Notes under the pieces: model-generated
The model's input: the letters and a program-made list of their open reading frames with translations, nothing else
Databases searched by the model: none
Told to the model about the DNA's origin: nothing
Program-made: the position numbers and the translations under genes
Assembly: GCF_963924675.1 (NCBI RefSeq)
Contig: NC_089220.1
Coordinates: 58,042,639 to 58,106,638 of the forward strand
Direction: 5' to 3'
Source: Phocoena phocoena
Lineage: Eukaryota; Chordata; Mammalia; Artiodactyla; Phocoenidae
Length of the DNA: 64,000 nucleotides
Shown: positions 33,785 through 46,149 of the stretch, piece after piece
How the letters are laid out: each line of letters starts with the position of its first letter
Position numbering within the stretch: position 1 is the first letter of the stretch

Positions 33785-36120
33785 TCAATTACTCCCTTTA
33801 CATGTATCAGTGTTCCAATTTTTACTTCAGCCATCAAATATAAAACTTGAGAAGGAAACTGAATTTGCCCACATATTTGCCATTTCCACGTTCTTTCTTC
33901 CTTCCTGATGTTCCAAGTTTCCTTCTTTTAGAGAACTTCCTTTAGCTATTCATTTAGGGCAGGTGTGCTGGCAACAAATTCTCTATTTTCCATCATTTCA
34001 GAATGTCATTATACTCCCTGTCACTCCTAACATTTTTAAGCAATTGCTTTTTTTCTTCATTTCCGATGTTCCAAATTTCTGTTATCATTTCCCCTTTGTA
34101 TTAGTTTCCTAGGACTGCCATAACAAAGTACCATAAAGTAGCTGGTTGGCCTACAAAAACAGAAATTTACTGTTTCACAGTTCTAGTTGCTAGATGTCCA
34201 AGATCAAGTTGTTGGTAGGGTTTGTTCCTTCTGAGGTCTGTAAGGAAACGTCTGTTCCATGCCTCTCTGGGTCTTCACATTGTCTTCCCTCTATCCTTGT
34301 CTTTGTGTCCAAAATTCTTCTTTGTATAAGGACAGCAGTCACATTGGATTACAGCCCACCCCAATGACCACATTTTCACTTGATTCTCTCTGTAAGAAAT
34401 CTGGGGGCTTCTATATACCTTTTTTTGGGAGGAGGGGGACACATCAACCCATAACATCCTCTTTTTGAAGAAATTCCTTTAAGTAATTTTTTTAGAGCAG
34501 TTCTGCTGCAATGAGTTATTTTAGTTTTGCTTCATCTGAGAAAGCTCTTATTTTACATTTATCCTTAAATAATATTTGCCCTGAATACTGAAACTTGGTT
34601 TTAAAGCTTTTTCCTTTCAGCACTGAGCACTGTGGTACCCTTACTTTCTGGAGTCCATGGTATCTAGTGAGAAATCTGCAGTCATTGAAATTATTGTTCC
34701 CTATAGACAGTGGTTTTTTTTTTGTTTGTTTTCTGTTTGTTTGTTTTCTCTAAGAATTTTTAAAAGACTTTTTTCTTTATCTTTCATTTTCAGTAGTATC
34801 TGGTCATGGAGTCCTTTGTATTTACCCTATTTGGTATTCACTAAGCTTCTTCAACTGGTAAGTTTATATCTTGGCTCCAAGTTTGGGAAGTTTCTGTGAT
34901 TTTTTTCAAAAATTTTTCCACACTTTGCTCTATCTCCTCTCCTGATACTCCAAAGACACAAATAATATAAATATTTTGTTACATGACATAAGGCTCTTGT
35001 CATTATTTTTTTTCCCCTCTGTTGTTCAGATTGAATAATGTATCTTTATCTTCAATTTCCTCTGTTATCTCTATTCTGCCAATTAGTCCCTGTATATAGT
35101 GAGGCGTTTTTTTTTCCCAAGTAATGTGTACCTTATATTTCCTTGCTGAAACAAATTTTCCTTTTGGTTTCAAATACCTTTTAAATTGTTTTCTGGAGCT
35201 TTGTGAAATTAATAGTTTCTTTCAAGTCTTTGCCAAATAATTCAAATATATGTGTCATCTCATCATGGGTGTGTCTTGATTTATTTTTTCCATATGAAAT
35301 GAGATTTTCCTGGTTCTTCAAATTCCAAGGATTTCTGAATTTTACCTTAGACTTATTAAATGTTATACAATGAGACTCTGGGTCTTGATTAAATCCTGTG
35401 GCGAACGTTGATAGCCTTCCATGGGCTACTGTTTTAAAGTCAATTCTGATTCCAACCCTTTTTGCACTATTCGGAACTGTTCCATGTGTGCACCAGTCAA
35501 TATCCAGACCTGGGTGATGGTCTCTCTGTTCAATTCTCAAAGTGTTTGGTGTACTGAATGGGATCAGATGTACACATGTGGAGTTTGAGGATGAGCCCAG
35601 AAAGTCATAAATAGCTTAGTTTATCTCCTTCCTCAGCACTTTCCTCTCCACAATATCCTTGTACTTCCTGGTTTCTTTGGGCTCCTCTCTGGAACTCTAT
35701 TCAGAAATCTGGTGTTTTATATACTCTGCCTTGCTGGGCACTCCCAAAACTGCTCCTGCATGCAGAGCCAAGCAAAACAAGGATAGAGAAAAAAACCAAC
35801 CAACCAACCAACCAAAGAAAAAAATGGATTTCCACCCATTCTTTTATAAATACAGTTCCATAGAAGGACAAAGAAGGCTCATCTCCATTAGAATTTTGAC
35901 TCCTGCAGGAGCTTATTGCTGCCAGCTGCTGCTGTCACAATGGGATTGCTTAAGGGTTAGAGCGAAGGAGAATGAAAGAAAGAAAACAAAAGATATAAAA
36001 TTATATACTCTGAGTGTTAAGGGTTCCTTTTCACACTCCTTGAGCCAGACTAGAGGATTTCTCTTTGAGCTCTCTCTGTTTGTGCCCCAGTGGCATATTC
36101 TGGTGTTTAAGTTTAAAACC
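33785..36120 (-). mobile_element. Ancient L1/HAL1 ORF1 and 5'-region (antisense), interrupted by MLT1 at 34097-34456
   Basis: The + strand is the reverse complement of the L1 ORF1 C-terminal end ('gagaacttcctttagctatt', then 'ggcaggtgtgctggcaac' at about 33936-33977). It continues through the coiled-coil region and into 5' UTR-type sequence up to about 36120. The candidate right TSD of the PSME3 retrocopy is at 33775-33784. A (CCAA)n tract lies at about 35795-35816. Open frames on either strand here (35181-35540, 35659-36150) are not supported as genes. Confidence 0.65.
34097..34456 (-). mobile_element. MLT1 (MaLR) LTR, near full length
   Basis: A minus-strand LTR of about 360 bp with the expected termini (tgtatt at 34097 and ataaca at 34456, that is TG...CA). 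Internal order 'cctaggactgccataacaaa', 'cacagttctagttgctagat', 'aaggacagcagtcacattgg' and 'ccaccccaatgaccaca' matches MLT1. It is inserted in the antisense L1/HAL1 region. Non-coding. Confidence 0.88.
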
Positions 36121-38699
36121 ATGAGATATCAGAAGAGAAAAAAATACTAGATTCACTGCAGCTTTGATGGTATTTTGGATTCTAATCTTCTGTTCTATTC
36201 TGCCTGTTCTATTTGCTTATGAGGGTTCTCAGTATTCATTAGGACACACAGGTAGTGTGTATATACATCTTATCCAGAACCTGAACCCCAAATATATATT
36301 TTTAGTGTAGTTTTATTTTACTAACACCAAAAAGGGAAATACATGGACAGAATAGTACTGACCAATTTCACTTCTTCAACACTGATACGTAAAATCCTAC
36401 ATAAGATAGCTTCTTGGGTCCATTTCTTTGTAACATTTCAAGAAGCAAAGCAAAGCAAAGCAATTCTGTATGTCATGTGTATATTATATATTAAACATAC
36501 AAAATAAAAGAATAGTAAGAAATATGGAAATGATATTCACCAGTTTCAGGTATTTGATTAACTCTGGAGAATGAGAAAGAGGAAAAGAATAGTATGTGGA
36601 CTTATAGTCTATGTCTGCAAGTTTTTTTTCTAAAAGAGAAATAAAAGCATCTACAGGTAATATAATGTGTGTTTAATCATAATAATGAACTGATAGGTAT
36701 ATGTAATATTTGTTTCTGCTGTTTTTTCTATGTTTGAAACATCACAATGAAAAATTAAAATATTACAAATCTGATAAAAACAATTATTTTAATCAGCACA
36801 CAAAGTGACACTTATGAGCAAAAGCATTCTGGAAATAATATTCTTATACTGTTAACTGTAGTAACAATAATTCTGCAGGGAGATAATAGCAATATGGACA
36901 AAGCAATTAAAATTAAATGCTTGCTAACAGTTTTAAGTCATATTTGTAATATTATGTGATGGTAGAATTTCGTATAAAAGACATCATTTGTAACACAAAA
37001 GTGACAACAACATATATCTCCAAATACAAATGATAAACCATTTGGGGTACATATATTTGAGCTGAAACTAGTGGGCTGGTGGATTAGATAAGAGAAGCAG
37101 CACAGTGAATTAATACATTTCAAATCTAAGTGTATGTCTACTTATTAAAGGAAAATGTACATTTGCTATTAGCATAGTAACATGTTTGAGTACCTCTAAT
37201 TGATTTAGGAATTATTATTCTTACAAGACTCAAAAAGTCAAGTTATTTGGTAAAGTGGAAGTGATATTGTCATTTGAAAAGTGATATTGTCATTCAAAAT
37301 TTCAATAATAAACATATATTATAAAAGGAACATAGATTTTACAAAATACACTCCAGTGTGGTATATTTATTTGCCAATTATGTTCATTTGTTTGATTTTG
37401 TGCTACTCTAAACTTACACATCTAAAACTGAAAAAGAGATTTAATCATTCCCATTGTCATGACGTTTTTCAACATTGTTTTACTGAGGACAGCACAGTAA
37501 TTTCTTAAGGCCTGACTTATCTGGTATGAACTGAATAATCTAAATCCTTTTCAATCTTTCCTTTTAAGAAACAAAAAAGTAAGGAAAAAAAGCTATTACT
37601 AATTTGGTCCTTTATTTATCTAAACTATGTTATTATTATCTCGCTAATATTATTTTTCTCCTATTTCACAGCATTCGGGTAGCAGAGTCATCTGAACATA
37701 ATTAATACACAATATGATGTGTAGAATAAATAAATTAATAAAGAATTATAAATACTTGGAAATTATTATTCTCATACTTTTTAGACTAATTTATATAAAT
37801 CAGTAATCATATAAAACTACTTTAGTTTAAAATAATTGAGACTATTTCAAAGTACAGTATATGAGATGTCTCCCTCATTATCCAAAATGGACATTTGTAA
37901 AGTGAATCTATGCCTGGATTTAATTTTTCTTTTTTTAGTTATCAACAATCTAGCTGAGATTAGAAGTTATCAGCATACTGAAAACCATGTAATTGAAGGA
38001 ATATTATCTCTTGGCTTTACTCTGAGTCTGAGAGAAGAATATAGCTACTAGAATAAAGTGATAGTAAAGAACCTTGATAAGGTCTAGTAACCCAACCATT
38101 GAAATGCACCATGGACAGGTATCGTGTGCTTTATTTCCCTCCAGTGGATAAGTAAATGAATAAATACAAGGAAAAAAGTCAGTTGTGCTTTGATGTGCTT
38201 GCTTAAAAGCCATTTATTATATTGAGATGTCTCATGTAGAGTACTTAGAGAACTGCACTATAAAATTTGCAAACTGAAAATAAATATGTGCTTATTATCA
38301 AATAAGTGTGCTGAATCAGTAAAATGAATCGCTAGAAAACCTGCAATCAGTATTTTATTTCTGTATTCTGAAAGTCAGTACTCTTGAGGCAGAAACAATG
38401 GGATAAAGTGATGCTTTTCCTCTTTCAAGTTAACATAGGAAAGTTACAGAACAAACATTAAGAAAAAGAAAGTTTAAATGTCATTTTTATTTGCTTTTGA
38501 GAGAATTAATTTTTGTAGAAAATTAGTATTTACATCGCTAACAATTATTTTTGATAAGACCAACTCTAAAATCATTTGCATCACCTGAACAAACGGTCCT
38601 AATGGTCCTGGGAAGAAAAATCATTAAAAAAGTAACATATATACTTTTTAAAAGACAGATCATATGCTAAACATTTAGATAAAATATTTAATTCCCAGG
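36121..38699. other. AT-rich DNA, mostly unrecognised; small (AAGCA)n tract at about 36442-36463
   Basis: No gene or clear repeat recognised. The 36550-36780 interval has an L1-3'-end-like ending ('gaaacatcacaatgaaaaat') but is too weak to call. Open frames are short. Confidence 0.45.
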
Positions 38700-38870
38700 C
38701 CAATATCATAAGTGATGTACCATTTTCACTCTCACCATTTTATAGACAGTACCTGAAGGAGACTGGTAAAATGTTGCTTCTAAGGTGACAGGAAATTGTA
38801 GAGCAAGGATTTAAACCCAAGTAGGCTGGCACCAGAATTTATAATCTGTTAAGAAAGCCTCAAGGCATGT
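38700..38870 (-). mobile_element. MIR SINE (antisense)
   Basis: 'cattttatagacag', 'gtgacaggaaattgtagagc', 'aaggatttaaacccaagtag' and 'gctggcaccaga' are the reverse complement of the MIR head and core. It is strongly diverged. Confidence 0.6.
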
Positions 38871-40736
38871 TATCTGGTAGAAGAATCTGGTATAATTTTA
38901 AATACTTACCATACCAAATGGATACTTGAATAATCTGGATTTAATTTTAGCATAAAATGCTGACAGAAATTGTTATTGAATTAGGGTTTCATAGTACACT
39001 ATTTTATTCAACTGTATAATAAGATAAGATACAAAATAGAAGAAAAACGTGTTTTTAAAATTTCTAATAAAATAATTGTTAAATATACATTTTCTCAGCA
39101 ATGTTGGGATATCAGTGATATAATTTGTAACGAGTACTTTCATAAATTTTAGGCTGAGTTACATACTTTATTGTTTGAAACATTCTGGAGAAAGTTGACA
39201 CAAAATGATGAAATAGAGTAGAAAAGTGAGAGCTATTCTCAAAGATAAAATTACTTTTAACATTTGAATTAAATATAGAAAATCAAGAGAACTAAATATT
39301 CTAATTTTTCAATAGTCAGTATAAAATACCTTGTAAAATCAACTGGTGAAAACATATATTGAAATTGTTTTTTAGGATATTTTTCTATAAATGGGTTAAA
39401 TATGAATCAATTAATTTTAACAGTCCCATTATATCAAGGACAATGTTTTCCATGTATTGAAGATATATTTAATTTTTTAGAAAATTAAATAAACAAGGAG
39501 GAAAAATAATTTTCTCCACAAGAGATATGAAAATACCAGTAAGTTCCCGTGCTTTATTCATATATTTGGGTAACATTTTTTGAGGAGAGATTACCAAAAA
39601 TATTTAAGCAATTGAAGCTTCATTGGATAAAAATTTATTATTTGTGGAAGACAACAAATGGTGGTCAATTTAATCGGCTTCCTATAATTTGCAATTTCAA
39701 AGAACACTTTCATAGGTTAAATATTTCTATTATAATCACTTCTCTGCACACTGGAAACCAACCCTCATCCTAGAAATTCCATAAAATGAAATTCAACAGA
39801 AGATAAATTTGTTTTGGCTGCCAACCACAAACTTTTAGTTGCTGAAATGAAAGCAGTAAAAGGCAAAACTGAAGCAAACCAAGTAAAAAGTCTTCACCTG
39901 GTCACAAGTTTTATCTGATCCATTTAGAAAAACAATTGCACCATTCCTTTTGGCTTGCACTGTCATCATACATTATCCTATTAGTTTTAATTGGAAAATG
40001 AAAGGAATTAAGACAATTATTTTAGGCTTTCTTTCTAATCACTGCTTATATTCATGACTTGCTTCATTACTAATGTTGAGGTAAACATAGAAATGACTAG
40101 AAAAATAGTGTTTGTGACAGAAAAATAGACTTTATATATGACAAGGATTGCTTTTGTTATCAATATAATTCTTAATACTTGTATTTATTGATATATGACC
40201 TTACTTTTGAGGACCATGTATATCTTATACAGTAGACTAGAATTCAGGTGCCTCATTTAGCTGTCTCAGCCAAAAGGTAGCCCTAAACCAACAATTTAGC
40301 TGTCAATTGATAGTGATGGCCAACATTTGTACTGAGATAGGTTTCTAATGTCTGTACATATTGGAAGATTTGTGTATGTTTCATTTTACTATATTCACAA
40401 TATTCATTGGAATTTTTCAGACTATGGTTAGGAATAATTATCAAAATATATTTACGTATCTGGAAAACAATCAGAAACTGCCACTAACTTAATATAAATA
40501 AAGAAAAACACTTTTATAAACAATTCCATATTTTCCTCATTTATTTTCAAAGAAAAGTCCAAGAAATGCCTAAGAAAGAGATATTATGTTATAACAAATT
40601 GATATTCTCTATCTCTTTAAAATAAAACCAAAAAATGAACTTCTAAAAATATTCTAATTTAAATATAAGTTAGAATAGGGCAATCTGAAATTAAAAGGTA
40701 TAGAAGTAAAAAAATAAAGTCAAAAGGAAGAGAAGT
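38871..40736. other. AT-rich DNA without recognised features
   Basis: About 1.9 kb with no repeat family or exon that I can identify and only short open frames. Confidence 0.5.
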
Positions 40737-41123
40737 AAAAAATCATTGTCAGGGCTTCCCTGGTGGCGCAGTGGTTGAGAGTCTGCCTGTCAATGCAGGG
40801 GACACGGGTTCAAGCCCTGGTCTGGGAAGATCCCACGTGCCACGGAGCAGCTGGGCCCGTGAGCTACAAATACTGAGCTCTGCGCGTCTGGAGCCTGTGC
40901 TCCGCAGCAAGAGAGGCCGCGACAGTGAGAGGCCTGCGCGTCTGGAGCCTGTGCTCCGCAGCAAGAGAGGCCGCGACAGTGAGAGGCCCGCGCACCGCGA
41001 TGAAGAGTGGCCCCCGCTTGCCACAACTAGAGAAAGCCCTCGCACAGAAACGAAGACCCAACACAGCCAAAAATAAATAAATGAATAAATAAATTTATAA
41101 AAAAAAAAAAAAAATCATTGTCA
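40737..41123 (+). mobile_element. CHR-type SINE (long form) with an internal 54-bp tandem duplication and 15-bp TSD
   Basis: SINE body at 40752-41108, flanked by a perfect duplication, aaaaaatcattgtca, at 40737-40751 and 41109-41123. The A and B boxes are intact (GGTTCAAGCCC), and the 3' end is of the AAATAAATAAATGAATAAA type. It contains two identical 54-bp units at 40881-40934 and 40935-40988. Reverse-strand open frames here derive from this element. Confidence 0.96.
40881..40988 (+). repeat. 54-bp perfect tandem duplication inside the SINE
   Basis: The unit begins tgcgcgtctggagcctgtg and ends gacagtgagaggcc. It occurs twice with no differences. The related SINE at 63504 has a single copy. 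Confidence 0.95.
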
Positions 41124-41464
41124 ATAGTTTGGTTAATTATGCTGTAGTTTGATAAAGAATTTTATGATTTTTAGGAGTAATTAAATACATTGTTTATTCA
41201 GCATAATAAAAATTAGCATACTTGAATGAAGACATTTCCTAGATTTATGTAAAGTGGTAAATATAAGCCAGCAATTATAAATATTTGTGAATAAATTTAG
41301 CAGAAGAACAACTGAAACATTAAAACTTACTTCATCAATGTTGAACTTAAGCATCTAAAATTGCTCGAATAATATAAGTGTGGAAACATGAGCTTTTAAC
41401 ATTTTTCACTAAGGGCTAAAGAGCTTATTTTGTCAGAAATATTGTGGGTAGATCATAAAGGAGC
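41124..41464. other. No recognised feature
   Basis: AT-rich single-copy-looking DNA. Confidence 0.4.
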
Positions 41465-41900
41465 CAGGTGTGGAAGTTTGGATTTTCCAAAGATGGCCAC
41501 CACCATATTTCCAGAATTTTACCACTCCTGAGTCATTAGGGGTTGATAATATCTTCTTCCCTTGAAACTGGGCAGAATTTTCTAACTAGTTCAACCAAGA
41601 AAGTGCAGCAGAAATGATTCCATGTGATTCTGAAGCAATGTCACAAAAAAGATATATCCTTCTGCCTTCCTGTGATTGTAACCAAGCCACCCGATTTTGC
41701 AGAAACCCAAGTAGCTGCAGAGACACCTTGGAGAACAGCGGAAGTGCCTTGCTGAGCATCGTGCCCATAGCAGGCAGCACATGGCGGCCATGCCAATGAT
41801 CAATCCTGAAAGTGAGTTCTTTGGTACCCAAGTGAGGCATATAGTTGAACTTTGGAGAGAGATGAGCAGTTTCCACCAGACCCATGTTTAAATTAATGAA
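41465..41900. repeat. Possible old interspersed repeat, family unknown
   Basis: The higher GC and the phrases 'gagtcattaggggttgataa', 'gcagaaatgattccatgtga' and 'atggcggccatgccaatg' resemble an old LTR/MER-type repeat more than unique DNA. The minus-strand frame 41586-41903 (105 codons) has no recognisable family and overlaps two other open frames, so I do not call it a gene. Confidence 0.35.
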
Positions 41901-42203
41901 CAAGTTTTTCAGAACTAACTTACTAAAGTAGTTTATTTTTTTAAGGAATATTTCTGACTTGTGTAATGAAACTTCCCAAGTGGCCTTGTTAATGTTTCTT
42001 TACTAAATGAATGGTTGTCTCTTATTTTTTAATGTAAAATTTTTCATTTGAGTTTCTTAAGACTTAGGCCATGTGTGATAGACTTTTATTGTTTTGTTTT
42101 TGTCCCCTGGTCCCCCACAAAGGTTTTGGTAAAGGTCCAGTGAGATGGTTGAACTCCCATGATGTTTCCTCCATTTCTTAACTTATTAAAATTTGTCTTA
42201 CAT
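41901..42203. other. No recognised feature
   Basis: AT-rich sequence without a named repeat or open frame of note. Confidence 0.4.
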
Positions 42204-42583
42204 AAAAGTGAAAACTAGGGCTTCCCTGGTGGCACAGTGGTAGAGAACCTGACTGCGAGTGCAGGGGACATGGGCTCGAGCCCTGGTCTGGGGAGATCCC
42301 ACATGCCGTGGAGCAGCTAAGCCTGTGCACCACAACTACTGAGCCTGAGCTCTAGAGCCCGTGAGCCACAACTACTGAAGCCCATGTGCCACAACTACTG
42401 AAGCTCACGCGCCTATAGCCCATGCTCCGCAACAAGAGAGGCCACCGCAAGGAGAAGCCTGTGCACTGCAATGAAGAATAGCCCCCACTCACTGCAACTA
42501 GAGAAAGCCCACCCACAGCAACGAAGACCCAACACAGCCCAAAATAAATAAATTAATTAATTTTTTAAAAAAGTGAAAACTAG
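42204..42583 (+). mobile_element. CHR-type SINE (long form), diverged, with 15-bp TSD
   Basis: Body at 42219-42568, flanked by aaaagtgaaaactag at 42204-42218 and 42569-42583 (perfect). Within it cacaactactga occurs three times (42331-42342, 42367-42378, 42390-42401), making this copy longer than others of its type. Most CpGs are lost, but the TSD is intact. Confidence 0.94.
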
Positions 42584-42794
42584 TCATTTCAGGGAACTGC
42601 TTAATATATGATTGGTTGTAGGAATAATCCATTTCTTTTGGGTCATTCTCATTCTCTATCTATTCTAATTTTTCCAGATACGCAGAAGCTACAGCTGGTG
42701 GCTTGACTGCACACCTTGTAATAGTTTAGTCATATGTGTTCTTGCACCGTGGTAATCGGTTGGAACGTAGAAATAAATATTGGAAACTATTTTC

Positions 42795-42880
42795 ACTCAA
42801 ACTCTCTGTCTCTGTCTCGCTCAAACTCTCTGTCTCTGTCTCTGTGTCTCTCTGTCTGTCTCTCTCTGTCTTCTATCTCT
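42795..42880. repeat. (TCTCTG)n-type simple repeat
   Basis: Irregular CTCTGT and CTCT units, including two 'caaactctctgtctctgtct' repeats. It creates spurious Ser/Leu-rich open frames on both strands. Confidence 0.88.
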
Positions 42881-42984
42881 TCAATCAAGACCCATAGCAA
42901 ACCCAGAGGTAATCTTAAGGCTTGCTTGTCCACATAAACAGATAAAGCTAGTCTGAAGTAATTAAAGCACTGTTTTAACTTCAT

Positions 42985-43624
42985 CTAGTGCTATTTATAT
43001 ATTTACTTATATTTTAAGACAAATAATGTGACAGATACCTTGAAAAGTATTTTATATACTTATACTATTTAATGGAAAACATATGCATCAATTCCAAATG
43101 TCAGAATAATAAAACCAGTAATTATGAATACACACAAAATCACCAACTTCAAGTAACCCTCCTACCCAACTTCTTAAGATACTCCTGCAATTGAATTTTT
43201 GCTTCTGGGACCACATGTTAGAATGTCAAAATATTATAACAAGGGTCCCTCAAGAACTGTGTAGCTCAATTGAATGAGCTTAGGAAATTCATACAGCATT
43301 TGTATCAGCATAAAGCATCTGGAACCCTTGCTAATCTGAGTTCTACCAGACTCCACTGAGGGTCACTCATCTCTACTCAGGCTTTTCTTAATAAGATTTA
43401 AAATGATAACTTGAGCTGCCAACCATCCAGAAATCATATTACAATTCAAAAATTAAGAATATGTGATTATAATAATAGGAAGCTTCAGAAAACATGCAAT
43501 TGAATTTAGCACTCAGGTGAAGAATATAAATGATTTTCCTTTATTATCTTAAATGGGTATATTTGGCTCACATTAGATTATTAGTTCTACCTTAATAGAT
43601 AAAAATTACATTAAATCTGGAACT
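42985..43624. other. Unrecognised AT-rich DNA
   Basis: No repeat or gene that I can name. Confidence 0.4.
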
Positions 43625-43800
43625 TATTCATTTATCCAACCAATAGTTGTTAAGAAGCTAATATGTGTCAGGTATTCAGGGAATCTAAAATTGAAATTAG
43701 TTTAAAAATGTATAAATAAATACATTAAAACAGAAAAAGATCCCTGCTTTCACATAAGTTATATTCCAGTGGAGGATGAGAATAGTGATAAAATGTAAAG
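43625..43800 (+). repeat. Unclassified old mammalian repeat (same family as 7786-7900 and 17695-17850)
   Basis: 'taatatgtgtcaggtattca' followed by 'agatccctgctttcacataa' and 'gttatattccagtggagga' preserves the later part of the family better than the other two copies. Confidence 0.5.
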
Positions 43801-43859
43801 TAAAAACTGTAGAATGTATGTTGGATGGTATGAAATGACATTTTTGGTTTCTGCATTCT

Positions 43860-44820
43860 CCCCTTGTTTTTTTTTTGTTGTTGTTGTTGTTCTTCTCTTT
43901 CTATGTTTTGAGTTTTCTAGAATTTTTTTTTAAATTTAGAAGTCACTTTGCAGTTATTTTGTGGTGGTCACCATAGTGGTTGTTCAGCATGTATATCTCC
44001 ATTTTTCCAGCCAGATATTTTTAAATTTAACTATTATAATTTTCAGTTCTAAAATGTGCACTCAGTTCTCTTTTGTTTTTTGTATTCCTCTACTGAAATT
44101 TCTTGTCTTTTCATTCCTCATTGTGTTGTTTTTTTTCTTTACCTCATTAAGCGTAAGTTTAGTAGCTGCTTTCTGATAATTTCAATATCAAGTCATCTTG
44201 CATTGGCCTCTGTTGATATTATTTTTCCTTCAGAATGGGTCATTTTTTTTTCTTGTATGCCTATTGATTTTAGGTTGTAACACTGACATTGTCAATATTA
44301 TGTAATGGAGAATCAGCATTCTGATATATTCTTGTGAAGATTGTCACATTTTTATTTAAGCAAGCCATTAACCTGGTTATATTCAAACTGTTTTCAAGGC
44401 AAAATCTGTTTTACGTTGGTGGTGATGGTGGAGGGGCAACTCATTAATCATTTTATACTCAGTGCTTTGAGTCTGTCTGCACATGCTTGGCTTGTGGTCA
44501 GCCAGAGACAGGTAAAGTTAATATACAGAATTTGGGACTACCATAGTTTAGGGTTTTTTTTGTCATTTGTTTTTGATCAGTAACCCCTCTCACTCTGCAT
44601 GGGCCAAGGAGTCCCCAAAATTTTCTCTCACTCTTTTCAGGCCAGAAAGATGATGGACTTTTTCTCTCTTGGGTCATTAGCCACCATTAGTCACTCACCA
44701 AAAATTTCCCCCGAGATTCAACTGCCATCCAAAATGTGTCTACTTTGTTTTGTTCTCCAAATCCCTCTGGTAGTTTTTGTTTGTGTGTGTCCAGGGTTTA
44801 TATTTATGAGAAAATAATTT
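43860..44820 (-). mobile_element. Ancient L1 5'-region/ORF1 fragment (antisense)
   Basis: T-rich plus-strand sequence of the type seen antisense to the old L1 ORF1 N terminus and 5' UTR, including 'ctgctttctgataatttcaa' and 'tttaggttgtaacactgaca'. It is related in kind to 34461-36120. A (TTG)n run lies at about 43875-43892. Confidence 0.5.
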
Positions 44821-46149
44821 TGTTAAAATTTTACAAAGCCATCCTAGCAGCAGAAACAGTACTTGACATTTGGCAGACTTTTTCTTTTAAGAAAGACTAA
44901 AATGAAAAGCCCTGGAATAATCCTGGTCATTTCCATGTTACTGTAGTATCACTGAACCTCTGACAGTACATGGAAAATTATTTTGTGCACAAGGAGAAAA
45001 AACATCTCTCAACCAGACATAATTCTACAACTTGTTCTTTTGAAGTTTTAATGAGGAAATTATCTTGCACTTATAAGAGAAAGTGGCTTTCCGATCCAGG
45101 TATACATAGAGACCTGCTTTGGGGCTCTTAGTTAATCCTGGTGAGTAGATCAATGTGAATACAGTCTTGATCTCATTATGTAGAAAGGAGTCAGATAATT
45201 GATTTAACTTTTTTCTTTGCCTACTTTGACAATCAGCCATTTCAATGATTGCTAACTATGTTAATAAAAAAAACATACTATAAAAATCACTTCTCAATTT
45301 CTTCCCCCCAAAGGAAAATATGTATTGCATGTTCTAAGACAAATTATTCCCTATTTCAACAAAACTCAGTAAAGATTATTACAACAGTGTCATTTCAACT
45401 GTGAATTCTTAGTCCTGCTTCCCTGGTAGCTATTGTATCTGCTCAGTAAGAATTCTGTTATGAAACACAACTGTTGCATACTGTGCAAGATGGAAATATG
45501 CAAAGGGTAAATGAAAATTACTGTCCTGTTTAATGCATTTTTAATATTCTGTTACTAATTCCAGTGCTCTAACTAGAAAAGCCAATTGCAACAAATCCTT
45601 AAGAACTACAATCTGTGGTGCAGTTAGTAGGGAGGAAAAGCTGACTACTGAAACCATCAGACAGGTTTCATAATTGAGCTGCCACTGTAATTTGTTTTGC
45701 AACACCAGATAACTAATGCATATAGCATCTCCTCCATACAGATGCAATAGACACAAATAACCTTAAGAACATAGAAGATAATTATGTGGAAAAATTAACA
45801 TAATTAAGAAGTGATGAATTTTGAGTGTTTATTGCCTTTGTTCATTGTATAATGTATTTAATTGCAGGTTTATATGTTTTTTTGTAAATAATGACTGTAT
45901 TTAAGAAGCAACTCATAAAATTTCTTTGATTTAACAATTGGCTCTTGCAAGGTGGTATGAGCTGGCTCCAGCAAATCACTCCAGCCCTCTCAAACCACAC
46001 CATTCCCTACTCAGCAGTGCTCCCTCCCTTTCTGGCTGGCCATCTCAGTAGTTCCTTGTGAAGGTGACATTGTGTTTTCATGAACCTTCTGCGTCAGAAT
46101 CACTTGGTGAGCATAGCCATTCAACCAATACTGGTTGAACAGACTGGTT
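44821..46149. other. No recognised gene or repeat
   Basis: Single-copy-looking DNA. Minus-strand frames at 45025-45240 and 45541-45756 are short and unremarkable. Confidence 0.45.

Noticed and set aside
33154..33850. Plus-strand frames of 110, 133 and 113 codons in the 33.2-33.8 kb region
   Set aside because: They are antisense to the PSME3 retrocopy, whose coding similarity is clearly on the minus strand.
35659..36150. 163-codon plus-strand frame
   Set aside because: It lies in antisense L1/HAL1 5'-region sequence, includes a (CCAA)n simple repeat, and has no family resemblance.
40881..40988. Possible start of a repeat-spacer (CRISPR-like) array
   Set aside because: There are only two directly adjoining identical units with no spacers, inside a SINE in mammalian DNA; it is a tandem duplication.
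41586..41903. 105-codon minus-strand frame
   Set aside because: It overlaps two other open frames, shows no recognisable domain and lies in a probable old repeat; support is too weak for a gene call.
42734..42984. Ser/Leu-rich plus-strand and Arg/Asp/Glu-rich minus-strand frames
   Set aside because: Both are translations of the (TCTCTG)n simple repeat.
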